Positions 28,418-36,054 of a DNA stretch of 58,045 nt are shown piece after piece. Position 1 is the first letter of the stretch, and each line of letters opens with the position of its first letter. A program made the position numbers and the translations under genes. This DNA comes from a virus, in IMG/VR virus record IMGVR_UViG_3300013306_000019, positions 1 through 58,045 of that record; one strand, 5' to 3'. The notes under the pieces were generated by a model. That model did not search any database, was not told the origin of the DNA, and saw nothing but the letters and a program-made list of their open reading frames with translations.

Positions 28418-29252
28418 TGTCTTCTTTCAATATGTCTTTGATAGCTTGGTCCAATGTATCTCCATTGCACCAACGGCATGTGTATTTACGCTTGGGTGTT
28501 CTTTCAACATGATGTTGAATATGCTTTGTAAAGCTAGAGCGTAGTTTTGATTCAGGAGAAGTGCTACGTCCTGTAAGACTTTGACGGCGTTTCTCGCGAG
28601 TTGCTTCTGAATCGACTCGACCTATACCTGCTGCACTAATTTTAGCTCTAGTCTCATCTGAATGGGTTTTACCGTAAAATGCATTATTCTCGCCTTTACG
28701 CATTTCAGACATTTTCTTTCGAGTTTCCTCAGAAGCTTTACGTCCTATCTGCACTTCACTAATCTTCTTTCGAGTTTCTTTAGTGTGTTTCTTTCCATAT
28801 GATGGATGAGATTCTCCTCTAAGGAAACTCTCTAAATCTCTAGCCTTCTGAGCGATAGAGCAGTTTAGACGTTGTTCGTGTGTCATTGTCCATCTATGGC
28901 CTCTGATTCCTAGACCACCATCAGCCATGTTTGTAAGGTAATCATCAGTAAATCGGGTGTCATGACTGCCTTGAAATGCGCGATAGTAAGCGATCCAATA
29001 AATTTCTCTTGCGTAAAGAAACTCTAGGTTCTCTTTAGGGCATTGTTCAATTACATCATAGGTAACATTCTCAGGTCCAACTTTATGAATCCAGTTGTCC
29101 TTCAAACCTCTACCGTAGTGCTGATCGCGAACAAGATGGCGTTTCAGAGTTTTCCACATCTCAACAGTTGAATATCCAATGTAACGAAATTCGCTATCTT
29201 TAGTATTTTCATGAAGACCATAAATTACCCAAGACTCTTTACCAGTACCCAT
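28410..29252 (-). CDS. GIY-YIG endonuclease with NUMOD3 repeats (homing-type)
   Basis: 280 aa. The N-terminal GIY-YIG core is seen as VIYGL (residues 9-13) and FRYIGYS (about 22-28). The central region holds three NUMOD3-type repeats (SYGKKHTKETRKKISE; KASEETRKKMSEMR; FYGKTHSDETRAKIS) that bind DNA. A C-terminal CRWC element may bind zinc. Such genes are free-standing mobile nucleases in phage genomes and promote their own spread. Its edges (8-nt overlap downstream, 60-nt gap upstream) show where it may have inserted. No intron is evident. Confidence 0.85.
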   Translation of the reverse strand: MGTGKESWVIYGLHENTKDSEFRYIGYSTVEMWKTLKRHLVRDQHYGRGLKDNWIHKVGPENVTYDVIEQCPKENLEFLYAREIYWIAYYRAFQGSHDTRFTDDYLTNMADGGLGIRGHRWTMTHEQRLNCSIAQKARDLESFLRGESHPSYGKKHTKETRKKISEVQIGRKASEETRKKMSEMRKGENNAFYGKTHSDETRAKISAAGIGRVDSEATREKRRQSLTGRSTSPESKLRSSFTKHIQHHVERTPKRKYTCRWCNGDTLDQAIKDILKEDND

Positions 29253-29313
29253 ACTATAATTCCTTATTTAGCCGATAAGTAAATTATACTATAGGACCAA
29301 TCTAGTCATGCAT

Positions 29314-29733
29314 TTACCAATTTGGGCGTCTGCGCTTTAGAGTTTTTTTGGTCGTCCAATGAAGATCGCAGTTACTGCACATGATATCCGTTTTGGTCCG
29401 ATGATACTCAACGACCTTTAGGAAACGAGTAGAGTTAGGGCCACAATCCGGGCAGCGAATAACCCTCTGCCAATCGTGTCGTTTTCCGTCAGCGCCCATA
29501 GATTGAACGCGTCTTAATTCACTCTCATCGACGCCACCCCATGTCCCATGATGAATGCCATTCTTCAATGCATACTCGAGGCACAGTCGTTGGACTGGGC
29601 AAGCAGCACATACTTCTTTAGCACTTACTGGTAGTTCTAGATCATCGAAAAAGAAGAGATCGTCTGATGGTGCAGTGACTGTGTCTTTACAAGCAGCTTC
29701 ATTGACCCACTCATTCGAAGCCCTACTCAGCAA
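29314..29733 (-). CDS. WhiB-family iron-sulphur regulator with extra C-terminal zinc ribbon
   Basis: 139 aa, TTG start overlapping the upstream gene. The WhiB signature is intact: C15, C42, C45, C51 (CAACPVQRLC) and the GTWGG turn at 63-67, so a 4Fe-4S or redox-sensing domain binding host sigma factor is expected. In place of the usual short basic tail it has a second four-Cys module: CPDC (C94, C97) and CSNC (C119, C122), a treble-clef/zinc-ribbon-like unit ending in KKTLKRRRPNW. Phage WhiB proteins can silence host whiB genes; here the extra module may change DNA targeting. Confidence 0.9.
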   Translation of the reverse strand: MLSRASNEWVNEAACKDTVTAPSDDLFFFDDLELPVSAKEVCAACPVQRLCLEYALKNGIHHGTWGGVDESELRRVQSMGADGKRHDWQRVIRCPDCGPNSTRFLKVVEYHRTKTDIMCSNCDLHWTTKKTLKRRRPNW

Positions 29734-29992
29734 CTACTTCACCCTGAATTATGTCGTTGTTCTCAGTAACTTTGAAGTCTCTACTGAGAGGGAGAATCTT
29801 AGTGATATTGACGGCAACGTAGTCTCCATTTGCAGCCACTTCTCGTGCAAGATTTTTCCATTCTTCTTCAGTTGCAGGAATATAAGCGAGGTCACCCTCT
29901 ATTTCTCCCTGACCCCATGGTGTTTCTTTCTCTAAATTCTTGAATGGATTCGGCTTTTCAAGGAATTCATAGAAAATTCGATGTGTTGACAT
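29723..29992 (-). CDS. hypothetical protein
   Basis: 89 aa from MSTHRIFYEFLEKPNPFKNL, with TAGGAG as ribosome site; the longer frame to 30031 would overlap the -10 box. Acidic, with a β C-terminus (YVAVNITKILPLSRDFKV). Function unknown; co-transcribed with whiB. Confidence 0.75.
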   Translation of the reverse strand: MSTHRIFYEFLEKPNPFKNLEKETPWGQGEIEGDLAYIPATEEEWKNLAREVAANGDYVAVNITKILPLSRDFKVTENNDIIQGEVVAE

Positions 29993-30030
29993 GGGGGTAC
30001 TCCTAAATTGTATAACTAAGTCTAGAGACA

Positions 30031-30059
30031 ATTATACAATATATGACTACAAAAGTACA
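30031..30059 (-). promoter_or_regulatory. promoter for the 29723-whiB unit
   Basis: On the - strand: TGTACT (30059-30054), 17-bp spacer, TATAAT (30036-30031); +1 about 30024, 31-nt leader without AUCAACAAC but with a TAGGAG ribosome site. Confidence 0.85.
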
Positions 30060-30064
30060 CTGGC

Positions 30065-30099
30065 AGAAGTCCCGACCTAACGAGCAGATCGGGACTTCT
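30065..30099 (-). terminator. hairpin after the AAA+ ATPase gene
   Basis: 11-bp perfect stem AGAAGTCCCGA / TCGGGACTTCT with a 13-nt loop, 3 nt past the stop at 30102. No clean T-tract follows, so termination may be partial; the next promoter's -35 begins 6 nt on. Confidence 0.65.
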
Positions 30100-30101
30100 A
30101 C

Positions 30102-31682
30102 TTATTTGCTGGCGAGAGATTTCTCCATCGCTGCAACGCGCTTCTCATCGACAAAAGCAGTAACGTGAGGCAGTGCATCGCTCAGGTTCGGGATGTACTT
30201 CTTGATCACTCCGACGATTGCCGCAGGAGTAATGTTAAGACCTTCAACCGACGGAAGGTCAAGCACAACGTCGTCCTTGATCTGCATGAACTTGCGACAA
30301 AGACGCTCGAATTGCTCATCGATGAGGTACGTGATGTCATAGGTCGCATCAATTCGACCAGGTCGGACAACAGCCGGATCGATCTTGTCAAGGTAGTTCG
30401 TCGTCAGAATAAAGACGCAGCCATGAGGAGACAGAACACCGTCAAGAACGTTAAGCAGAGTCTCCATCGTCACGCCTCCTCCGTCAGATCGAGTCACTGC
30501 AGAAGCGACATCGATGTCTTCAAGAAGAACAACGCTGTTGGTGCTCACGTTCTTGATGAACTTGAGGAATGCATCGTTCGACTCGAGAGTAGAGAGTGAG
30601 GCCGAGTAGGTCTGCATGTGGAGCTCAGACGCAATTGCCTGCGCAGCAGAAGACTTTCCAGTGCCAGGAGCACCAGACAACATGACACCGTGGTGGTACG
30701 GAACGCCAAGCATGTAGTACAGCTTCTCGTACTGGAGGAAAGTACGGATTTCACGAACAATCTCTGTCAGCTGACCATCAGGAAGAATAACAGTGTCAGC
30801 AGTTCGAGCAGGAATCTGTGACCATGAGCCACTTCCCTTTGCATCTGCAACGTAGATGTCTGCAGAACCACGGACAACCTCATTGTCAGAGCGGATGTTG
30901 TGTGCCTTTGGCGCCAGCTCGAGAAGGAACTTATAGACAGCATCTCGCTCTTCAATAGTCCAGCACTCGAAAAGGTAGGAGTCTTGCGATTCCAGCTTCT
31001 TGGCGAAGTCAGAACCCATTCCGCGCCGGCTTCCGGATTCCTTGGGCTCTTCCCAGCTGACAGTCCCATCACCACGCTGTACCATCTTGGGCTGCGGAGG
31101 CGGAGTGCGGTTCACAAAGCGAACAGTGACATACTCGTCTCCAAGGTGCAGAACACTCTCAACAAGAGTGCGAGGTTCGATGTAGACGTGGACACCCTTG
31201 TTGCTGTCAGTTCCCTCAACAAGTGCACGGAGGTGTGGAGGAAGGTCTGCGACAGTCTCACACGTTTCATCACTCTCATGGTTGTAGTGGTCTGCAATGT
31301 TCAGGGACTGATAGACAACCTCAGGCTCCGTATTGCTGTCGACAGCGATCTGCTTGGTGTAGTTCTTGCGGATGTGGTTCTTGATCTCATTGAAGAGAAC
31401 TTCACCATGGAACACACGAACAAAGAACTGGTCAGGAATGGGCTCGAGTTCTTCGACCTTGCTGTTCTCCTGAATAATCTGAATCAGGGTACGGAGAACA
31501 ACGGCAGTTGAGAAACCGAGGGTAGTTCGAGAAATGAGACGCTGCAGCTTGAAGCTGTGGTTGCCATTCGTAACAGAAGCGGCTACGCCTGCAAGTTCCG
31601 TAATGAGCTGGATGGACTGAGTCCGAACATCCTTGTTGGTCTTGAGGTTCTTGGCCAGAGTTGCAACTTTATTCTTAATCAT
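30102..31682 (-). CDS. BCS1-like AAA+ ATPase
   Basis: 526 aa. The AAA+ core in the C-terminal half shows Walker A (SGAPGTGKSSAAQAIASEL), Walker B (SVVLLEDIDVA), sensor 1 (FILTTNYLDKIDPAVVRPGR) and Arg fingers (RPGRID), closest to the BCS1/AAA ATPase group. The N-terminal half (about 300 residues) is poorly conserved and may bind substrate. Phages often carry such remodelling ATPases of unknown target. It has its own promoter with the AUCAACAAG leader. Confidence 0.85.
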   Translation of the reverse strand: MIKNKVATLAKNLKTNKDVRTQSIQLITELAGVAASVTNGNHSFKLQRLISRTTLGFSTAVVLRTLIQIIQENSKVEELEPIPDQFFVRVFHGEVLFNEIKNHIRKNYTKQIAVDSNTEPEVVYQSLNIADHYNHESDETCETVADLPPHLRALVEGTDSNKGVHVYIEPRTLVESVLHLGDEYVTVRFVNRTPPPQPKMVQRGDGTVSWEEPKESGSRRGMGSDFAKKLESQDSYLFECWTIEERDAVYKFLLELAPKAHNIRSDNEVVRGSADIYVADAKGSGSWSQIPARTADTVILPDGQLTEIVREIRTFLQYEKLYYMLGVPYHHGVMLSGAPGTGKSSAAQAIASELHMQTYSASLSTLESNDAFLKFIKNVSTNSVVLLEDIDVASAVTRSDGGGVTMETLLNVLDGVLSPHGCVFILTTNYLDKIDPAVVRPGRIDATYDITYLIDEQFERLCRKFMQIKDDVVLDLPSVEGLNITPAAIVGVIKKYIPNLSDALPHVTAFVDEKRVAAMEKSLASK

Positions 31683-31718
31683 GTGTATCTTTCTTTATTT
31701 TGGCTTGTTGATAAGATT

Positions 31719-31747
31719 ACTATATGTCAGTTATTTAGAGATGTACA
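31719..31747 (-). promoter_or_regulatory. promoter for the AAA+ ATPase gene
   Basis: On the - strand: TGTACA (31747-31742), 17-bp spacer, TATAGT (31724-31719); +1 gives leader AUCAACAAGCC, then AAAGAAAG before the ATG. The -35 lies in the last codons of the upstream gene. Confidence 0.85.
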
Positions 31748-31832
31748 AATCAGCTTTATAATCTGTAATCCAGATCTTTGTAGCAGTTTCATGATAAGTT
31801 CCCCATGAGTATTCAACAACCATTTCAGTCAT
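31731..31832 (-). CDS. very small hypothetical protein
   Basis: 33 aa (MTEMVVEYSWGTYHETATKI...), starting in an ATGACTGA overlap with the upstream gene. The larger open frame to 31949 is mostly the shadow of the 31825 gene. Short β protein, function unknown. Confidence 0.5.
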   Translation of the reverse strand: MTEMVVEYSWGTYHETATKIWITDYKADLYISK

Positions 31833-31974
31833 CGAGTTCCTCACAAGAACCATCGTATTCCCATTCTCCGTGGCCACCCTCAGATTCCTGACCTTCGCCT
31901 TCAAAAGCCTTTTGAATAGCTTCATCATGGTCATCTGCTGTGACAACAACGTTGAGATATTGGTGACGGTACAT
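31825..31974 (-). CDS. small acidic hypothetical protein
   Basis: 49 aa (MYRHQYLNVVVTADDHDEAI...), with an acidic C-terminus (WEYDGSCEELDD). The Y-L-N-V-V-V strand then DEAIQKAF helix follow the local α/β plan. Starts 14 nt after the nucleotidyltransferase stop. Confidence 0.6.
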   Translation of the reverse strand: MYRHQYLNVVVTADDHDEAIQKAFEGEGQESEGGHGEWEYDGSCEELDD

Positions 31975-31987
31975 CGTTACGAGAAAT

Positions 31988-32647
31988 TCAGCCAATGTTG
32001 TTCCTTATGTGTTTGAGTAGTTCAGTCGCTTCAGTCAGATCAGCTTTAAGAGGGAGAAAAGGGTGTGCTTCCATCGAGTCAATGCGGCTGGCAAGATACT
32101 CGATGACTTGCTTTTTACTGAACTCATTTAGTGCCATGAAAATATCGAATGACACTTGAGAGAAATACGTAGAGTGCTGGAGAGTAGAGCTGGGAACTCT
32201 TCCTTCCCACAACCAATGAGCAGTGAGCTCACCAATGTAGTAGGCTTCGATTAGCTCCTTTTTCTTACCTGTGTTGAGATAAGAGGTGTATTTGCCTCGA
32301 ACGTAGTTTGCATTTTTGCGGAGCCATTCAACTGAAATAAGGCCCCGTGCAACCATAATAGCTTGTTCTCCTAGAGGTGTAGAACATATCAGCTTATTAG
32401 AGCCAATGAACGGGAGGATAGCCGGGGTGCTCTTGGCAGCTAGCCGGAAGAACTTCCGTACTTCATAGAAAGTCTCGTCGTCTCCATCAGGAGAAGCAGT
32501 CGTCTCTACGTTTTTCGAGTCATTCCACTCGAAACCGCCGATATCTTCGTTACGTGCAATGAAGATACCGACGGTGTCGGTGTCAGACAGAGGGGTATCG
32601 TTGCCCTTAAGTTTACTGCCGACAACGGCTTCGTAGATGATGTTCAT
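31988..32647 (-). CDS. predicted nucleotidyltransferase, leaderless mRNA
   Basis: 219 aa. VGSKLKGNDTPLSDTDTVGI near the N-terminus matches the GS-x(n)-S-D-x-D signature of Pol-β-type nucleotidyltransferases (phage and YbeY-neighbour predicted families), followed by a helical substrate domain. The substrate (tRNA, protein or nucleotide) is unknown. The promoter at 32654-32682 predicts +1 at the A of its ATG. Confidence 0.75.
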   Translation of the reverse strand: MNIIYEAVVGSKLKGNDTPLSDTDTVGIFIARNEDIGGFEWNDSKNVETTASPDGDDETFYEVRKFFRLAAKSTPAILPFIGSNKLICSTPLGEQAIMVARGLISVEWLRKNANYVRGKYTSYLNTGKKKELIEAYYIGELTAHWLWEGRVPSSTLQHSTYFSQVSFDIFMALNEFSKKQVIEYLASRIDSMEAHPFLPLKADLTEATELLKHIRNNIG

Positions 32648-32653
32648 GTTAGA

Positions 32654-32682
32654 ACAATATCATGAACCCTATCCATTGTAAA
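32654..32682 (-). promoter_or_regulatory. leaderless promoter for the nucleotidyltransferase
   Basis: On the - strand: TTTACA (32682-32677), 17-bp spacer, TATTGT (32659-32654), six bases, ATG. The -35 departs from TGTACA at one base. Confidence 0.65.
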
Positions 32683-32683
32683 C

Positions 32684-34201
32684 TTAAGGGAACTTTGGAA
32701 GTACCACTCGAATATTGGAAGTCATCATACCTTGGACACCCAAGGATACTGCCCTGTTGCGGTCAGCAATTGTGTGTACTTCCCACATGATGACCTTCTT
32801 ACCAAGAGAGGTTGCCAGTGCAACGACGTTGGTGATGTAGGCATCTGATGCAGCGTGGTTCACACCAATCAGGTCCACATCTGACTTAGCAACAAGGGTT
32901 TGCCAGTCAGCGTGGGCCGGATCATCTTGAAGTAGGTAACCCCATGTCGTAAATCCTCGCAACTTGGCACCTTGGAATCCAGCAACGATAGGTGCCTTCC
33001 AGACAAAACGGTTGGTGGCATCTGGGTAGCTCGCCATCAGGTCCAGAAGGGTTGCCTGCCACGCACCACCAGTCTTTGCTTCTACAAAGCATACGTGGTC
33101 GATGGCAAACTTGTCTAGTAGAGGCACAAGCAGAGGGATCGGCTGTCGGTCCTGTGTAGGATTGTCCGTGAAGGCTGCCGTGTTGGTTAGAGCTGAAATC
33201 TGCGCTGCTGTTGAGGATGAAATAGTGAGACTGGTTTCAGTCATACGGTTGGTGTTGGTGTCGTGGTGGGCGACCATCACGTTGTCTGAGGTGATATTGA
33301 CGGAAATCTCAATCGCCTTCAGTCCCCAGTTCACCGATCCTGTGTACGCTCTCATGGTATGCTCAGGCCAGTTGTCTCCACTACCTCGGTGAGCGATGTA
33401 GAACGGGTTTGTGGAGAGTAGGTCTGAGATTTTATAGTTGCCATTATAGGGTTCCATTTTGGTTACTGCAACTTCTGAGGCACCATTCCAGATTGTAGCA
33501 TTTAGCGCAACTTCAGTAGTTCCATTCCAAAGTCTGAATGGTGAAGTAATAGGTGCAACCTTGGCGGGAAGACCTAGCTGGACAGCCCAACCATTGCTTG
33601 CTTGCGTGCTTGGATAGACTACAGTAACAGGGTCTGTAGTTGCTGGTGTAGCATAGTTTCTGGTACCCACTGCAATTGTTTCAATCTGGACAGTACCAAC
33701 TTGGGCCTTATAGAACCAAGGGGTTGAGCCAGTCATTGAGGTGTAGTTGGCTTCAGCAGCTGATGTACGCTCGGTGGATACCGTCACGACAAAAGTGTTG
33801 GCTACTGTGGTGGTGATCGGGTCGGCAATATTATTGAAACTGGAACCAGTGGTGGAACGGTAGCGACCATCTGTTGGGATGATCCATCCAGTATCAGCCA
33901 CACCACGGAACCACATAAGGGTTATTTTGCCCGAGGTTGTGTTTGCACCGTAGTGGAAGACGTACCCCGTATCTCCTGCAATGCGCTTCTTAGTGAAGAT
34001 GGCAGTAGAGAGTGTGCCAGTGACCTTCATATTGTAGAGCGCAGTCCATCCAGTCGGCACAGTAAGTGTCTGGCCCTGACCAGTCACAACAACAGCAACC
34101 ATCCAGTCATCAGTTGCAATCGTTCCATCGGGTGTTAGGGTATAGTCGAAGACACCTGTTGTGAATTCTGCATCGACATGCCCGACTTGGGTAACAGCCA
34201 T
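32684..34201 (-). CDS. tail-associated protein with glycerophosphodiester phosphodiesterase domain
   Basis: 505 aa. The first 260 residues are Thr/Gly-rich, β-type, like a phage tail or receptor-binding module (DWMVAVVVTGQGQTLTVPTG). From about residue 270 a GDPD domain is clear: IAHRGSGDNWPEHT (HRG, metal-binding E), then AIEISVNITSDNVMVAHHDT, and FVEAKTGG. GDPD domains on tails are thought to cleave teichoic-acid or glycerol-phosphate polymers of Gram-positive walls. It is followed without gap by the collagen-like protein gene upstream (1-nt overlap). Confidence 0.85.
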   Translation of the reverse strand: MAVTQVGHVDAEFTTGVFDYTLTPDGTIATDDWMVAVVVTGQGQTLTVPTGWTALYNMKVTGTLSTAIFTKKRIAGDTGYVFHYGANTTSGKITLMWFRGVADTGWIIPTDGRYRSTTGSSFNNIADPITTTVANTFVVTVSTERTSAAEANYTSMTGSTPWFYKAQVGTVQIETIAVGTRNYATPATTDPVTVVYPSTQASNGWAVQLGLPAKVAPITSPFRLWNGTTEVALNATIWNGASEVAVTKMEPYNGNYKISDLLSTNPFYIAHRGSGDNWPEHTMRAYTGSVNWGLKAIEISVNITSDNVMVAHHDTNTNRMTETSLTISSSTAAQISALTNTAAFTDNPTQDRQPIPLLVPLLDKFAIDHVCFVEAKTGGAWQATLLDLMASYPDATNRFVWKAPIVAGFQGAKLRGFTTWGYLLQDDPAHADWQTLVAKSDVDLIGVNHAASDAYITNVVALATSLGKKVIMWEVHTIADRNRAVSLGVQGMMTSNIRVVLPKFP

Positions 34202-34608
34202 TAGGTTGCAGTCCTAAAGACAGCTGTTCCTGCCGGAGTATTAGGCGGGATGGTGTCCTGAGGTCCTAGCCACAGTACCATAGATGGTCCTGCTGGGCCA
34301 GTGGCACCTGTAGGTCCTTGAATTCCTTGAGGTCCTGCTGGTCCTTGAATTCCAGGGGCACCATCAGCCCCATTATTTCCTGCAGGGCCAGTAAGTCCAA
34401 TAGGTCCTTGAGGTCCTGGTCCACCAGTAGGGCCAACAGGTCCTTCAGGTCCTTCAGGTCCAGCTGGTCCGATGAGGCCAACAGTTCCTTCACCACCAAC
34501 TTCTTGAATAAGAGGTTCCAGAGCTTCTCGCAGTGCTAATGCTGTTTCACTCTCAGATGTTAGAAGATGGGCAATTTTTCTGTCGCCCCATGGTATTTCA
34601 ATAGCCAT
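34201..34608 (-). CDS. collagen-like repeat protein
   Basis: 135 aa. After 40 N-terminal residues the sequence is about 22 G-x-y triplets ([17 protein letters not shown]...), rich in Pro and Gln, so a collagen-like triple helix is likely. Such stalks trimerise phage tail fibres. The C-terminal 25 residues ([20 protein letters not shown]) look like a small cap. Paired with the GDPD gene, it probably forms part of a tail fibre. The repeats can recombine and change length. Confidence 0.85.
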   Translation of the reverse strand: MAIEIPWGDRKIAHLLTSESETALALREALEPLIQEVGGEGTVGLIGPAGPEGPEGPVGPTGGPGPQGPIGLTGPAGNNGADGAPGIQGPAGPQGIQGPTGATGPAGPSMVLWLGPQDTIPPNTPAGTAVFRTAT

Positions 34609-34650
34609 TGTCTGTCCCCGTTAAATACGTATATTAGACATATTTTATCA

Positions 34651-34666
34651 TGTGATCTAGATCACA
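34651..34666. promoter_or_regulatory. CRP/GlxR-type operator upstream of the tail-fibre genes
   Basis: TGTGATCTAGATCACA, a perfect 16-bp palindrome fitting TGTGA-N2-TA-N2-TCACA exactly. It lies about 40 bp upstream of the collagen-like gene start. No TGTACA promoter is present; a possible TAATAT -10 would place the site over the -35 region, as for a class II activator or a repressor. The host protein would be a CRP/GlxR homologue (inference). Confidence 0.6.
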
Positions 34667-34667
34667 T

Positions 34668-34708
34668 ATTAAAAGAAAGAACCCCTTCAAATGGGATGAA
34701 GGGGTTCT
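34668..34708 (-). terminator. terminator after the small membrane protein gene
   Basis: On the - strand: AGAACCCCTTCA / TGAAGGGGTTCT, 12-bp stem, followed by TTCTTTTAA. Confidence 0.9.
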
Positions 34709-34714
34709 TCTATC

Positions 34715-34870
34715 TTAGGGGCGGTGTTTGGAGTCTTTCTTGAAAAACATCCAAGCACCTGTCAGGACAAAGATAACTCCAATCACTGTAAGTATCCATG
34801 ATCCGACAGACAATCCTGTAGCTGCAAGCGCTCCTGCAGCGATGCCATGCGTTGTTGTATTTCCGTACAT
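34715..34870 (-). CDS. small membrane protein
   Basis: 51 aa from MYGNTTTHGIAAGALAATGL; the ATG is fused to the glycosyltransferase TAA (TAATG). One or two Gly/Ala-rich membrane segments (AAGALAATGLSVGSW; ILTVIGVIFVLTGAWMFF) end in a basic tail (KKDSKHRP). It could be holin-like or an accessory of the glycosyltransferase; neither is proven. Confidence 0.7.
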   Translation of the reverse strand: MYGNTTTHGIAAGALAATGLSVGSWILTVIGVIFVLTGAWMFFKKDSKHRP

Positions 34871-35934
34871 TATATTCCTTCTGCTTTGTATTGCGCTGCC
34901 CAAAGGTCGCGCTCTTTTTTAGTTACTGCTTTCTTTGCTACTTCAATCCATGATGCAAAAATCCAACCACCTTGAATGCATTGAAGAAATTCCATCGGAA
35001 GAATTGTCACAGCAAGTACCATGTCCCATTTATCTCGATGTGGAATACGTAGAGTTGACTTGATATTCAATGCAATGTAGAGTAGCGGGATCAACCAACC
35101 CCACCAAACAAATGCAACAGAATCTAAAGCTATTGCGAGAATCATCACACCTACCCATAGCAACCGAATTAGAGGAATGAGTAGACCTTTAGCTTGAGAC
35201 ATCCAGTCATGAAGTGTAAGACGGTTCAATCCAAAACGAAGAAGATCGTACAGAGTACCAGTCTGCCACTTCATCCGCTGTCCCCATAGGGATTTGAGGT
35301 CCTTCATTCCATCTGTGTAGGCTCGGACTGTAGGTGATACTTTCGTAGACAGCTTGAGTTCTCGAAGACGATAAGTGATTTCATAATCTTCTACAGCACT
35401 CTCGTAAGACCATGGTCCTATTCGATCTATCCGAGATGCTAGAATTCTCATCGCTGCACCGGAAAATGCTGAGCCTGCTCCAGCTAGAACATTTGTCCAT
35501 CCACGATTCAAACCCATCTGAATATTTGAAGAATACTCAGCTTTCTGGAGACGGCCAAAAAATCCTGGCTGCTGCACCGTAAATTTAGAAGTCGATCCAC
35601 CGAAGTCCTCATCAGTGAGAAACTCCTGTTCCCAGTCTGCAACAGCATTTGATGGAAAGACTGTGTCTGCATCCATCGAAATGACTAGATCAAAGCTTTG
35701 ACCGAATTTTACCCATGCTCGGTTCAAAGCTTCAGATTTACGATGTGCAAGCTTCGGCAGCTCATAGACAGTCACAGGATATTCTCGTGCAATGTCTGCA
35801 GTGTCATCAGTGCATCCATTTGGAATGATGACGATTTCGTCGGGTAGTCGGGTCTGCGAAAGCAGTGATTCGATGGTGTCTCTAATACTTCCAGACTCAT
35901 TGTGCGCTGGAACCAGAGCAATGATAGATGTGAT
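34870..35934 (-). CDS. GT2 family glycosyltransferase, candidate AUC start
   Basis: 354 aa if it begins at the ATC of 35934. GT2 motifs: SIIALVPAHNES at the N-terminus, DxD in ISMDADTVF, AVEDYEITYRL (ED acceptor base) and QRMKWQTG (QxxRW-like), all of processive membrane GT2 enzymes. Three or four C-terminal membrane helices follow (LLWVGVMILAIALDSVAFVW). No ATG, GTG or TTG lies in frame between the promoter +1 (about 35968) and the conserved domain. The ATC sits 8 nt after AAAGG, exactly where ATG sits in sister leaders. It could modify host-wall or phage glycans. Confidence 0.8.
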   Translation of the reverse strand: MTSIIALVPAHNESGSIRDTIESLLSQTRLPDEIVIIPNGCTDDTADIAREYPVTVYELPKLAHRKSEALNRAWVKFGQSFDLVISMDADTVFPSNAVADWEQEFLTDEDFGGSTSKFTVQQPGFFGRLQKAEYSSNIQMGLNRGWTNVLAGAGSAFSGAAMRILASRIDRIGPWSYESAVEDYEITYRLRELKLSTKVSPTVRAYTDGMKDLKSLWGQRMKWQTGTLYDLLRFGLNRLTLHDWMSQAKGLLIPLIRLLWVGVMILAIALDSVAFVWWGWLIPLLYIALNIKSTLRIPHRDKWDMVLAVTILPMEFLQCIQGGWIFASWIEVAKKAVTKKERDLWAAQYKAEGI

Positions 35935-35974
35935 TGTATTTGCCTTTGTTTTGTTTGTGTAGTTGATATTGACT

Positions 35975-36003
35975 ACTATATAATAACTTTTATCCAATGT
36001 ACA
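35975..36003 (-). promoter_or_regulatory. promoter for the glycosyltransferase gene
   Basis: On the - strand: TGTACA (36003-35998), 17-bp spacer, TATAGT (35980-35975); +1 about 35968, leader containing AUCAACUACAC and later AAAGG. Confidence 0.85.
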
Positions 36004-36010
36004 CTTAAAC

Positions 36011-36044
36011 AAGAAAGACCCTCCAGATTTCTCTGAAGGGTCCT
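36011..36044 (-). terminator. terminator after the PIN-PhoH gene
   Basis: Imperfect stem AGGACCCTTCAGA / TCTGGAGGGTCT on the - strand with a short loop, followed by TTCTTG. Confidence 0.75.
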
Positions 36045-36054
36045 TCTCAGTTAT

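Noticed and set aside
35935-36012. Upstream TTG start for the glycosyltransferase
   Set aside because: Lies upstream of the promoter -35 and in the previous terminator, so the mRNA would not contain it.
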